Below, one piece after another: positions 16,227 to 25,239 of a DNA stretch of 29,719 nt. How positions within the stretch are numbered: the stretch's first letter is position 1; every line of letters begins with the position of its first letter. The position numbers were made by a program, and so were the translations under genes. The notes under the pieces were generated by a model. The model did not search any database and was not told the DNA's origin. It worked only from the letters and a program-made list of their open reading frames with translations. Source of the stretch: Ruminococcaceae bacterium UBA7075 (GTDB lineage Bacteria; Bacillota; Clostridia; Oscillospirales; Acutalibacteraceae); contig DKZL01000054.1 of the NCBI GenBank assembly GCA_002493635.1, positions 1-29,719 of the forward strand, written 5' to 3'.

Positions 16227-16319
16227 ATTACAGTGTAGTAATATTATGAGAGAATTAACACTCGATTTCGGAAGAAAATTAGTACAGATTAACAAACATT
16301 GCTTCTGTTTTTATCGGAA

Positions 16320-17110
16320 TTAAAATAATTCATCAAGAAGAATGTAGTACCTTATTTTTTCCCAATCAGGCTCTACACCTATTTTTTGAAACAGCAGGGA
16401 AGCATCAACGCCGGAATACGCATGCCCGTTATATCTGCCTGCATAATTATCCGACAAACTTCGGTAACATAATGCTATATCACACCATTTATCTGCTATT
16501 CCCGTTTTACCAAGATCTATATATCCAGAAATATTATCATTATCAAAAAATATATTTGGCAGACAGAAGTCTCCATGTGATAAAACAAGTTCCTCTTCGG
16601 GCTGATTTTCATAAAGCCAGCCTAATAATTCCTCGGGATTTTTGAAACCGTTTTCTCCAAAAGTATCCGGCTGAACATTATCTAAATCAACAAGATTATT
16701 TTTTACATTATATTCAGCCTGAGCAAGCTTATATTTCAAGCTCAAGTCAGACGGACAATCGTTAATATCAATATTCCAAAGATTTTTTAGACCGTCTGCA
16801 AGCAATGAAACCAATTTTTCATATACAGCTTGTCACACGCCATTTTGCCGCTACATTTACTCATAAGCAAGTATGATTTTCCGTTTATAACCTCATATGC
16901 AAGTACTTCAGGAACAGTAAGCTTGCCTTTAAGCCACTTCATAATGCTATATTCGTTCTGAGATTCCTTGTTGTCTTTCTGAATTTTCAAAACTTTATCA
17001 GAAAAAATCAAAACAGAAGAATCTGACATTCCAATGTCATCGGTTATGTATTGTTCACCAGCAATTAAATTCATAATTGTTTCCGGTAACTGCATATAAA
17101 TCACATCCAT
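16320..17110 (-). pseudogene. Frameshifted APH(3')-type aminoglycoside phosphotransferase gene
   Basis: Two consecutive frames together encode a protein of about 262 residues closely resembling APH(3')-III-type kinases (264 residues), which inactivate kanamycin/neomycin-class drugs by phosphorylation. The 5' frame (16787-17110) has the N-lobe with VLKIQKDNKESQNEYSIMKW and GKLTVPEVLAYE. The 3' frame (16320 to about 16820) has LSHGDFCLPNIFF with the catalytic Asp, IDLGKTGIADKWCDIALCYR and the terminal DWEKIRYYILLDELF. The frames separate at 16821-16825, where the coding strand reads CTGTATATGAAA; removing one TA/AT unit restores LYEKLVSLL. All catalytic motifs are intact, so the lesion is recent, a sequencing error, or reversible by slippage. 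It starts 31 nt after the ABC permease gene. Confidence 0.88.
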
Positions 17111-17141
17111 AGTTTCTTATATAATAAAACAGATTAGCATT

Positions 17142-17777
17142 TTAATTTGTTTCTCTTTTTTTATAGAATACTGTAGAAAGATACCACGAAAAAGCAAATA
17201 TGGCAATTCCGAGTATGCAGAGAGCAGGCAGCATTATAACGTTAAATGTTACTTCTGTTTGCAAATCTGACTCAAATAATTTTGATGCAATTAGACTTCC
17301 CGCAAAGATAAAACCAATCGTTACAAAATTAGCCAGTCTGCCCTTTTCAACTCCCCATTTGAATATAAAAGGAAGACTAATTGATGACGAAACACAAGAC
17401 ATAAATAAAATCATTGCAATAATAGCCAGATAATCATTAAGTTCAAAGTTGCCGTTCATATTCATTCTGACCGCCTGAGCTATTCCTGTCAAAATAAAAA
17501 CAATAATTTGAACTATAAGTCCTATTATATATTTTCCAGAAACAATTTGCGATTTGCTATAAGGCAAAGTACCGCTATACTCGTTCCATTTACTGCGTTC
17601 ATCATAACTAATCAAATTAACCGGCAGCATTCCTGAAAACAGACAAGGATAAAACACAAAGAACAAGTTATCATCATTTACAAGGAATGATGCCAAAATA
17701 AAAACAGCTATGATAATCAGATATGCTCTGCAATACTTTAGTATCATATAAAAATCTTTTAAAAGAAGTCCTTTCAT
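17142..17777 (-). CDS. ABC-2 type transporter permease
   Basis: 211 residues with about six membrane helices: MKGLLLKDFYMILKYCRAYL then IIIAVFILASFLV, a conserved ISYDERSKWNEYSGTLPYSK segment typical of ABC-2 permeases encoded with YtrA-type operons, then further helices. It should form the membrane part of an exporter or immunity transporter with the ATPase encoded upstream. The start follows the ATPase stop by one nucleotide, with AAGGAGG inside the ATPase gene. Substrate unknown; related operons respond to cell-wall-active peptides. Confidence 0.88.
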   Translation of the reverse strand: MKGLLLKDFYMILKYCRAYLIIIAVFILASFLVNDDNLFFVFYPCLFSGMLPVNLISYDERSKWNEYSGTLPYSKSQIVSGKYIIGLIVQIIVFILTGIAQAVRMNMNGNFELNDYLAIIAMILFMSCVSSSISLPFIFKWGVEKGRLANFVTIGFIFAGSLIASKLFESDLQTEVTFNVIMLPALCILGIAIFAFSWYLSTVFYKKRETN

Positions 17778-17778
17778 T

Positions 17779-18621
17779 TTACTTTGCCTCCTTTACCATA
17801 AATACAAACAATTCTTCGATACTGATTGGGCTGATATTAATATTTGTCGGAATAGCTTTACGCAGTACAATCGCTTCCACTCCGTATGACGACTCCTTTT
17901 TATGCTTAACAGCAGAAGGGGCAATTTCTCCGAGCTGTTGCGCTGTACAATGGATAACACCATATTCAGCAAGAAGCTTATCCTTTTCTTCACAAAGAAG
18001 AAGTTTACCATTGTGCATAAAAGCAATATAATCGCATAACTTTTCAAGGTCGCTAACTATATGAGATGATATAAGTATTGAATGAGTTTCATCTCTTGTG
18101 AAGTCATTCAACATTTCCACTACTTCATCACGAACAACCGGGTCAAGTCCGCTTGTAGCTTCGTCAAGTAAGAGGAGTTTACTTCCATGAGACATAGCAA
18201 CAGCGATGCCGAGTTTCATCTTCATACCACGTGAAAAGTCTTTAAACTGCTTGTTGTCCGGCAGAGAGAACTTGTGCAAAAGACACGCATATTCCTCATC
18301 GCTCCAATTACGGAATGTATACTTCATAACCTTTCCTACTTGCTTTGCAGTCAGACATTCGGGAATACCGACCTCGTCCAAAACAACGCCCACATCTTCC
18401 TTGGTAAGTTGAATATTATCATCATTATTCTTGCCAAGAATAGTGATTGTTCCGCTATCCTTGTGGAGCATATCTAAAATCAACTTTATTGTAGTGCTCT
18501 TCCCTGCACCGTTTTTGCCAATCAAACCCATAACACAACCACTGGGAAGTGTTAGGTTTAAGTTGTCAAGTTTAAACCCTTTTAAACTTTTGGATAGATT
18601 TCTGATTTCAAGTGCATTCAT
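17779..18621 (-). CDS. ABC transporter ATP-binding protein
   Basis: 280-residue ABC ATPase. Walker A GKNGAGKST (35-43), ABC signature FSRGMKMKL (129-137; the usual SGG is replaced by SRG, as often in this subfamily), Walker B LLLLDEATSGLDP (149-161), and the H-loop SSHIVSDLEKL. A C-terminal extension of about 60 residues follows. Its ATG overlaps the stop of the GntR regulator gene (ATGA), a tight translational coupling. It pairs with the downstream permease. Confidence 0.93.
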   Translation of the reverse strand: MNALEIRNLSKSLKGFKLDNLNLTLPSGCVMGLIGKNGAGKSTTIKLILDMLHKDSGTITILGKNNDDNIQLTKEDVGVVLDEVGIPECLTAKQVGKVMKYTFRNWSDEEYACLLHKFSLPDNKQFKDFSRGMKMKLGIAVAMSHGSKLLLLDEATSGLDPVVRDEVVEMLNDFTRDETHSILISSHIVSDLEKLCDYIAFMHNGKLLLCEEKDKLLAEYGVIHCTAQQLGEIAPSAVKHKKESSYGVEAIVLRKAIPTNINISPISIEELFVFMVKEAK

Positions 18622-18995
18622 CCCTGTTCCTCCAGACTGAAATTAACCATTTCAATTATATTTTCCCTGCTTAAATTGCAAGAAGCGGCAAGCTGAACAA
18701 TCTGTTCAATATGTTCCTCAATCTTTTTCAGGTTTTCCTCTCTGAGCAATTCAACATTTTTAGCTGCAACATAACAGCCCTTAGCCTTTATCGTGTATAT
18801 AAAGCCTTCTTTTTCAAGCTCTTCATAGGCACGCTTTGTAGTAATAAAGCTGATTCGCAAATCCTTTGCCAAGCCACGAATAGACGGAAGCATATCATTT
18901 TCCTTCAACGCTCCGCTGATAATCTGACTTTTAATTTGGGAATATATTTGCTCATAGATCGGTGCTCCGCTTTTATTGTAAATTAAAATATCCAC
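18618..18995 (-). CDS. GntR-family regulator, YtrA subfamily
   Basis: 125 residues: a winged helix-turn-helix (about 10-75; PIYEQIYSQIKSQIISGALK, MLPSIRGLAKDLRISFITTK, RAYEELEKEGFIYTIKAKGC) followed by only a short helical dimerisation tail. This is the YtrA type of GntR regulator and typically represses its own ABC transporter operon. GTG start at 18993-18995 with AGGAGGTGAT 7 nt or less upstream. A perfect 8-bp inverted repeat over its promoter -10 is the likely operator. It is the first gene of the operon regulator-ATPase-permease and perhaps the aph remnant. Confidence 0.92.
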   Translation of the reverse strand: MDILIYNKSGAPIYEQIYSQIKSQIISGALKENDMLPSIRGLAKDLRISFITTKRAYEELEKEGFIYTIKAKGCYVAAKNVELLREENLKKIEEHIEQIVQLAASCNLSRENIIEMVNFSLEEQG

Positions 18996-19013
18996 GCAAT
19001 CACCTCCGCTTAA

Positions 19014-19054
19014 CTGTATATTGCTATTATATACAGCTTTAACAGCTCAGTCAA
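19014..19054 (-). promoter_or_regulatory. Promoter and probable operator of the GntR-ABC operon
   Basis: Minus strand TTGACT (19049-19054), 17-bp spacer, TATAAT (19026-19031). A perfect inverted repeat CTGTATAT (19014-19021) / ATATACAG (19029-19036) with a 7-bp spacer overlaps the -10 and the likely start site. That fits autorepression by the YtrA-like protein. Confidence 0.8.
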
Positions 19055-19157
19055 TAGGTTTCACAAAAATAATGCATTAAATTACAATATAATTTTCTGA
19101 TTAATAAAAGTTACTCTTCTCTAAAACAGTACAAATCAAGACCACACTAAAATAAAA

Positions 19158-19205
19158 CAACCCCTAAAGCCGCATAAATACCGGCTTAAGGAGTTGCTTT
19201 TTATT
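19158..19205. terminator. Terminator at the left end of the defence island
   Basis: 15-nt arms, CAACCCCTAAAGCCG (19158-19172) and CGGCTTAAGGAGTTG (19182-19196), with two mismatches. T-rich sequence follows on both strands. It would end leftward transcription of the island. Between 18996 and 19348 there is otherwise only the operon promoter, the att-like motif and AT-rich DNA. Confidence 0.75.
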
Positions 19206-19207
19206 TT

Positions 19208-19220
19208 ATTCCCACTCGCT
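19208..19220 (-). other. guaA 3'-end-like motif, possible attachment site
   Basis: The minus strand reads CGAGTGGGAATAA, i.e. GAG TGG GAA TAA in one frame. That matches the conserved GMP synthetase C-terminus EWE-stop, a known integration target of mobile elements. It lies just outside the island terminator and no guaA gene adjoins it, so it would be an element-borne core or a scar. An 8-bp inverted repeat CCTATAAA/TTTATAGG (19222-19256) is adjacent. Confidence 0.4.
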
Positions 19221-19348
19221 CCCTATAAATCAATCTTAAACGCATTTGTTTATAGGATTTAGCAGAGAGTATCTACATTATTTGTATTATCGGTAAAGCA
19301 TACGCTATCCGATTTTTTGTTGCAATTTCGTTGCCACAAATAATTAAA

Positions 19349-21144
19349 TTACATATCGTCAGATGATATCAATTTATTTAGAATATTTTTATAATAAAAT
19401 ATCGCTAGCTTTTTAGCACGTGGAAGTATCATTGTGTTATCCCATTGGGAGTTTTCACTTATAAAATCCTGCACCCACCTATATGATGATCTATTATAAA
19501 CATTTATTTTATCACTATACGATAAACAATCGGCCTCTTCGTTAAGCGTTTGTTCTAATAAAATCAAATTACCAATATTGTTATTATTGCCACCTTCTGA
19601 TTCAGGCAATATGTGTTCAATACTGCCTTCATCTCTAAACAATTCACTTTCTTCAAAATATGTTGCAATTTTATTAATAGCGTATCTGGCTTTAATGTTT
19701 GTGATTGTATCATGTTTTGAATATGATAATTTTATAAACTCGCTCTCGAATTCTTGATATGAAACATAGAGCGCATTTAATTGATTAATTAAGTCTTTTA
19801 AAATTTCACGAGCTTTAACTTTATCGCTACATTTTCTTAAATTTATTGAAAAACTAGAATAAATTTTTTCCAATCTGTTAGTAGGCTTAGAACAAATTGC
19901 ATTATAAGAAAGTGAAAGTTTTCAAGTTCATAGACAATTGACTTCAATTGTTTCAGTGTTATAATCCCTTTTTCTTTAGCTTCTAGTAACGCAATTAAGG
20001 CTATTCGTACTTGGACTATATTAAAATCATCGGAGAGGACTTTTATACTTTGAATAAGACCAAAATATTCTTTTTTATTTTGAAAGTCATTTCTCTGAGG
20101 AGAAACAGTCTTAACATATATTCTTGCTGTATCTTCAATTTCTGCTAAAAATTCCTTGTATCTTTTTTTGCTTACCGGCCTAATGGTAGATTTAAAATCA
20201 TCATACAGCTTATTAACGCTAGACTTCTTATACTTAGAAATCCAAAAATATCGATAAAATTGAACAAATCCGACATCTATATTGCGATCATTTAGAAGGC
20301 TTTTTATTGATTTCCATTTTTCTTCAGCATAATCTGCAGGTTCTGTATCATTTACTATTTCAAATATTTTGTTTTTTATTAAATCGACACCTGATAAATT
20401 TTTTCCTTTGGCATTGAGAATTTCAAAAATCATATTTGCTTGCTTTCGTTCTTTTGTAGATATTGATACAAATGTGGTATTTAATACTTGATCTCTCACT
20501 GCTTTGAGGATATCGATATAGTTCAATTCATCAACATTATCATCGCCATATTTCTTCTTTAAAAATCCCTTTAGCTTATCCTCGCTTAAACTATTATAAA
20601 GATATTCATAAGTTTCTTTTATGCATTGCTCTTCCTCAGTTGAAGGGTTTTCAATATTTGTTTTTTCTCTTTCTTGTATATAAAAAGAGAAAAAAGGGTA
20701 ATGGGTTTTGCTTTGTATAATCCTTACAACTTCACCATCGTCATTTGTGGTCATAATATATTTAAAAATTTGTTCACTAAGCGTGTTCTGATTGATCTGT
20801 ATAAAACGATCAGATAAGGCGGAAAATAGTATTGTAATAGTTGTTAATCGCTGTTGCCCATCAACTACATCAATTTCATTTTTATCCCCTTCAAAACAGT
20901 CTCCGACAAATAGCATTGTTCCAAGAAAATACTGATCATAATTTACCTTGCCCTCACTAATGATCAAACAATTAAGCATATCATCTAAAAATTCTTTATA
21001 ATTTTTCCTGTCCCAAGAATACTCTCTTTGAAATCTTGGAATAATAAATTGACGTCCCGAAAGCAACAATTCTTTTATAGTCTTATCTTGCGGTTTAATA
21101 TTCATCTCTCTTTTTACCACCTTTTTGGATAAGCGATCTATCAT
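19349..21144 (-). pseudogene. Frameshifted DUF262/DUF1524 (GmrSD-like) protein gene
   Basis: Two frames together encode about 600 residues. The N-terminal DUF262 (GmrS-like) domain has FIIPRFQREYSWD and the nucleotide-handling motif DGQQRLTT (about 95-102). The C-terminal DUF1524 (GmrD-like, HNH-type) domain has SIEHILPESEGG and IGNLILLEQTLNEE. Such proteins are modification-dependent restriction or anti-phage nucleases. Near 19907-19909 the coding strand reads CACTTTCTTATAAT; the family-like continuation FHFxYNAICSKPTNRLEKIY is recovered if one base is restored. The resulting premature stop separates the HNH domain. I start at ATG 21142-21144 (AAGGAG 9 nt upstream) rather than ten codons earlier. 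It lies 74 nt after the endonuclease gene. Confidence 0.85.
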
Positions 21145-21218
21145 ATTGCATAACTCCTTTTTAAAATCATACAATATATTTTATCGCTACTAATTATTTT
21201 TTATTCTACGACAACAAG

Positions 21219-23186
21219 TTATATTTTCGGAATAAGCTTGTCATACCACTCGTGCGGTGGTAATGTTGAGTTAAACGCCGTTTCAAATATAGGATATAGC
21301 TCCTTATATGTTTTTCTGTTGGAAACTATTTTCTTCAATTCGGATGTTTGCAAAGGAATTATTTTCATTCCTGCAATAGACTTTGAATAGTCTTGTGGAT
21401 CATAAAATGGCGTTGTTTTTCTGCTACGAAAATCAGAAATAACATTTATATTAAGATAGTTTGTAGCAAATACGCAGTAAGAATCCATATTACTGGTGCG
21501 TATTAAATGCATGCCCAGATGTCTTGATACCGGTTCCATTTCCATTCTGCGCTGATTAGTACTGTCAGCAAGTGTTGCTTCGAGCAAAAGTGTATGTTCA
21601 GGATAGTACTCGGTTGCCTCATATTCATAAACTATATCTGCCTCGCCACCGGCTGCGTGAGTTTTAGGCAGTAAATCAGCGTCCAGCGAGAGCTTCATAT
21701 AATCAAGAATCTTACCGTGCCTTTCACTTGCTTTGTACCACAAAATACCAAGCACATATTCGAAAATCGTGGGCACATCGGCATTATCGGTAACCATACT
21801 TCTGATTTCATCATCATTTCTGGTTTCAAAGCAATCCAAAAGTGACAATATCTTGTCATCAGTAAATTTAGTATCTATAAGGTGCTGTAATCTCTGGTAG
21901 CGTGTATCCTCCAAAGCAGCACGGGCCGATTGCATATCAGAAACATTTATGCCGAGTTCTTCATTAATTCCTGCAACAATAGTGTCATCATCAACTATGA
22001 GACATTCTGATATTTCTGACATATCACAATCTTCATACAGCAATTCAGAAGAAGTAAATGCATCTTGATATAATTTCGTTGCTACTGATTTAAAAAAGTG
22101 TTTCGGCACTATATCAAATTTTATAGTATCATCCTCAAATAACACTACATCCGTTGTTTTAATATACCTACGATTGAGGTCAAGATAGTCTGAAAGCGTG
22201 GCTTTAGACTTAAATAAGTGCATTATTTTAAAGAAAGCAATTTTGAAGGTGTTGTCATCTTCAACTTCGTTAAATAATGTTGTTTTCAAATGCGCCACAG
22301 GATGATTACTAATTGCCTTTTCAGAGGTGGTATCAAATAAATAATTGCGCCACCATTTCCCTATTTTTATATCTCTTGTTGCATCATAAACAGATATCAA
22401 GTTATCCATATCGTTCAATACGAAAACTCGATACAATGCTTGATACAACTTAAAATACGGCTTATCGTATTGTCGACTTTTTCTGTTGAGTCCTATTTCA
22501 CATATCAACTCTTCTGTAACTTCGTTATCAATAAGATAATCCAAAGCCGTTTTGTAATTAAGCATTCCCATCAATCGATTTACAATAATTTCATCAATAG
22601 ATATATTTCTGCAACGCAATTTGGATATACCGTCAATAATTTCGTTCGTTTCTGTTTCGCCAATGCAAAGAGGTAAAAGATATGTATATTCATCAAGTGT
22701 TAAATAATCAAATTTATTCAACAAATGAATCAATACCATAAATGGTCGCACAGTGTGTCCGTCCACATTGTAATATGTTTTCAGCAATTGCTTCAAATAG
22801 ATATAGCTGTCTTTTGCTATTTGAAATTGATTATCAGAAGAAAAATCATTTTCTGAAGTGATTTTAAGCAGTGCTTTACCAGCATTGCTCAGTTTTCTTC
22901 CATCATCTATTACCCCAATATCAACTAAGCCCGAAGTTTTTTCACGAGCGTCTTTTGGTTTGTTTCCGGCATTGCCTTCAACAAAGTCTTTAGATTGCAT
23001 AAAATCATAATAACGAGTTTGTAAATCTTTATTTCCCGACCAGCTTTTACTCTTATTCTCTTCAAGCTTCCAAAACTCATCTAACAACGAAAGTTGTTCT
23101 TCAATAGTTTTATTGAAATTTTTTGTTCTAAAGCTGGTTGTTCCCAGACTCCAGCAAAAGCTTTTATACGGAATCACATTCGGCAT
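21219..23186 (-). CDS. Type IIS restriction endonuclease, AlwI/BstNBI family
   Basis: 655 residues. The opening SFCWSLGTTSFRTKNF matches AlwI-type endonucleases. A C-terminal nuclease segment (about 509-556) reads THAAGGEADIVYEYEAT, then LLLEATLADSTNQRRMEMEP and VSRH, paralleling the THAAG..D..E..MESEPVTRH block of the BstNBI/PleI/MlyI group. Asp517 and Glu536 are the likely metal ligands of a PD-(D/E)xK fold. Enzymes of this family cut a few bases outside short asymmetric sites (GGATC for AlwI, GAGTC for BstNBI); the site here is not predictable. GAGGAG lies 9 nt before the ATG. The gene follows two methyltransferase genes in one operon. No truncation is seen. Confidence 0.85.
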   Translation of the reverse strand: MPNVIPYKSFCWSLGTTSFRTKNFNKTIEEQLSLLDEFWKLEENKSKSWSGNKDLQTRYYDFMQSKDFVEGNAGNKPKDAREKTSGLVDIGVIDDGRKLSNAGKALLKITSENDFSSDNQFQIAKDSYIYLKQLLKTYYNVDGHTVRPFMVLIHLLNKFDYLTLDEYTYLLPLCIGETETNEIIDGISKLRCRNISIDEIIVNRLMGMLNYKTALDYLIDNEVTEELICEIGLNRKSRQYDKPYFKLYQALYRVFVLNDMDNLISVYDATRDIKIGKWWRNYLFDTTSEKAISNHPVAHLKTTLFNEVEDDNTFKIAFFKIMHLFKSKATLSDYLDLNRRYIKTTDVVLFEDDTIKFDIVPKHFFKSVATKLYQDAFTSSELLYEDCDMSEISECLIVDDDTIVAGINEELGINVSDMQSARAALEDTRYQRLQHLIDTKFTDDKILSLLDCFETRNDDEIRSMVTDNADVPTIFEYVLGILWYKASERHGKILDYMKLSLDADLLPKTHAAGGEADIVYEYEATEYYPEHTLLLEATLADSTNQRRMEMEPVSRHLGMHLIRTSNMDSYCVFATNYLNINVISDFRSRKTTPFYDPQDYSKSIAGMKIIPLQTSELKKIVSNRKTYKELYPIFETAFNSTLPPHEWYDKLIPKI

Positions 23187-23199
23187 AACCGTACTCTCC

Positions 23200-24120
23200 T
23201 CAATAATTTGTTATTAGGACTTCCTCAGTAACGGAGGACTTATCTTTAGTTTGATAATTTGAATTCGAGTAGCTATAATTGAGTTGTATTACCTTATATT
23301 TTTCTGTGTTTTTTTCAAGCCACTCAATTAAAATACTGTTTTCCTTACCTTTACTTCTCAATACATTAGACAAGGCAAATCGAATATTCCTATCATTCAA
23401 TTCGTCTAAAAAAGATAGTAAGTCTTTTTCATCCTTTTCACCCCAACCACCTTGTTCGTTGTATGTGGCACAAGTAATCAAGTATGGCGGGTCAACATAT
23501 ACAAAATCCTTTGGTGTTAATTTTGATGTATCAAATTCTCTAAAGTCACGGCAGGTAAAGATACAGTTTTGTTCTTGGATTTTGTCAACAAAATCAATGA
23601 GTTTTTGCTCCATCTTTTTATTGAAATCTCTTTTTCCAACCGGTAAATTAAACTCGCCGTTTGAATTAAATCGAATTTGATTATTAAATGCATATACGAT
23701 TATTACATAAAGCATAACATAGTAATAATAATCAAAGTTTTCATTTACGTGTTTTTGATTAAAATCCGCACGAAGCCTTAAATATCCTTCTCTGTTATAA
23801 TTACCAAGTCCTTTGTTGCTTTCACAGCCATAGTAGTCATAACCGTGTTTACTTACAAGTGACAAGTTATACTTTTCTATGATTTCATAAATCCATTCTA
23901 AAACAGATTCTTTATCAAGATTCTTAAATGTATTATATAAGTAAAGTAGGTTTTCATTTAGGTCATTATAAATAACCCGGTTGCAATCAACATTGACACC
24001 AACATTACATCCACCGCAAAACAAGTCTACAAACACATCTATGTCTTTTGGAAAAAGCGGCAATATTTGAGGTAACAATTTATATTTGCCGCCGGTATAA
24101 TTAAGCGGTGATTGTATCAT
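23200..24120 (-). CDS. DNA adenine methyltransferase, Dam/D12 class
   Basis: 306 residues, N6-adenine methyltransferase of the D12 (Dam-like) class. S-adenosylmethionine-binding motif FVDLFCGGCNVGVNV follows the N-terminal SPLNYTGGKYKLLPQI, and the catalytic DPPY occurs in FVYVDPPYLITCATYNEQGG. It likely protects one strand, or one half, of the asymmetric site cut by the adjacent endonuclease. It starts 5 nt after the preceding methyltransferase stop, with GAGGAG in that gene's end, and ends 13 nt before the endonuclease start, so the three genes are one transcript. Confidence 0.93.
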   Translation of the reverse strand: MIQSPLNYTGGKYKLLPQILPLFPKDIDVFVDLFCGGCNVGVNVDCNRVIYNDLNENLLYLYNTFKNLDKESVLEWIYEIIEKYNLSLVSKHGYDYYGCESNKGLGNYNREGYLRLRADFNQKHVNENFDYYYYVMLYVIIVYAFNNQIRFNSNGEFNLPVGKRDFNKKMEQKLIDFVDKIQEQNCIFTCRDFREFDTSKLTPKDFVYVDPPYLITCATYNEQGGWGEKDEKDLLSFLDELNDRNIRFALSNVLRSKGKENSILIEWLEKNTEKYKVIQLNYSYSNSNYQTKDKSSVTEEVLITNY

Positions 24121-24125
24121 CTAAT

Positions 24126-25166
24126 TTACTCCTCATCAAAACAAATACACAAAAATAATCTTTCGGCATTTTCTGAAATGTCAGATTTACCAGTTGTAAA
24201 TGCTTTGTAGCTTTCTTCAAAAACCTTTACAGTTCCTTTTTGACTCAGAATTCTCATAATATCATCGTCAGAAATTTTTGCATTGGAACGGCAGTTGCCT
24301 TTTTCAGCCATATTGTTGTATGAAAGTAGAATGTATTTGGCTTTAATATCGTTTATCAGTGTTTCAAATGATTTTGTTGCTCCGATTGTACAGTATTTAC
24401 TCTTCATTCCGCTTCTATCCATCTTCTTGGCGACACCAAAAACCTCTGGTTTTTCCCAACGTGCAACATTTTCAAGCAAATGATATGAATCACAATATTG
24501 TCTTGAATTATACGGCGGATCTATATAAACGAGGTCAGCCTCAATCCTCTTAACAAGGTTATTAGCATCCTCATTAAAACATTGATTTTTGGAATTATTA
24601 TTTACTTCTGCCAAAGGAACATAAAGCTCTAACGCCCCTTCAAATTTTGCACCTTTTCTGTATGCATCGTAATGCCCGCAGGTTACAGCAATTTTATCCA
24701 TTGCATACAGTAACGATGTAATTAAAATTGCTCTTTCTCGATTATTTAAATTGCCTTTTTTATAATTTCGTTCTATATCCTCTCGAATATATCCGATTTT
24801 AGCGCAATCTTTTTTAGTGAAATAGGTATCTGCAAAATTGCGTGTCATATAATTTTCCCCACAATTAGTTTTTGCATTGTACCTAACAACATAATCAATT
24901 ATTTTTTGTTGGTCATAGCTTTCAGCACCAAACCAAGCAAAATTGCAAATATAGTTGCTATACATCAAATCATTTGTAATAAGTGTCTTATCTGCAAAAG
25001 CAGAAGAAACTGCACCGGTTCCCGCAAAAATATCTGCAACTGTTTCAATATCGGCGCATTCATCATTTACAACGCCGGTGATAAACGAAAGCAACTTGTA
25101 TTTATTTCCTAAATAACGTCTATTGTTTATCAATGAGGTTTTATATGTTGTTTCAGTTACACTCAT
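24126..25166 (-). CDS. Adenine-specific DNA methyltransferase (second of the pair)
   Basis: 346 residues. N-terminal NNRRYLGNKYKLLSFI is followed by the cofactor motif VADIFAGTGAVSSAFA. The catalytic motif ADLVYIDPPYNSRQY has the extended form found in FokI-type and related methyltransferases. A type IIS site is asymmetric, so two methyltransferases are needed to protect both strands; this protein and the next would be that pair. CGGAGGAATTACA precedes the ATG. Upstream lies a TATAAT and an inverted repeat spanning the end of the controller gene, a possible control point for the operon. Confidence 0.9.
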   Translation of the reverse strand: MSVTETTYKTSLINNRRYLGNKYKLLSFITGVVNDECADIETVADIFAGTGAVSSAFADKTLITNDLMYSNYICNFAWFGAESYDQQKIIDYVVRYNAKTNCGENYMTRNFADTYFTKKDCAKIGYIREDIERNYKKGNLNNRERAILITSLLYAMDKIAVTCGHYDAYRKGAKFEGALELYVPLAEVNNNSKNQCFNEDANNLVKRIEADLVYIDPPYNSRQYCDSYHLLENVARWEKPEVFGVAKKMDRSGMKSKYCTIGATKSFETLINDIKAKYILLSYNNMAEKGNCRSNAKISDDDIMRILSQKGTVKVFEESYKAFTTGKSDISENAERLFLCICFDEE

Positions 25167-25219
25167 TGTAATTCCTCCGCTGATTTATTCTAACTTAATT
25201 ATAAATTAAATATCGTCCA

Positions 25220-25239
25220 TTAAATCGGACTGGATTTAA
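25220..25239 (-). promoter_or_regulatory. Inverted repeat between the HTH gene and the methyltransferase genes
   Basis: Perfect 7-bp arms TTAAATC (25220-25226) and GATTTAA (25233-25239), 6-bp spacer, overlapping the HTH gene stop codon. A TATAAT on the minus strand follows about 25 nt later. Candidate controller operator, unproven. Confidence 0.4.
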
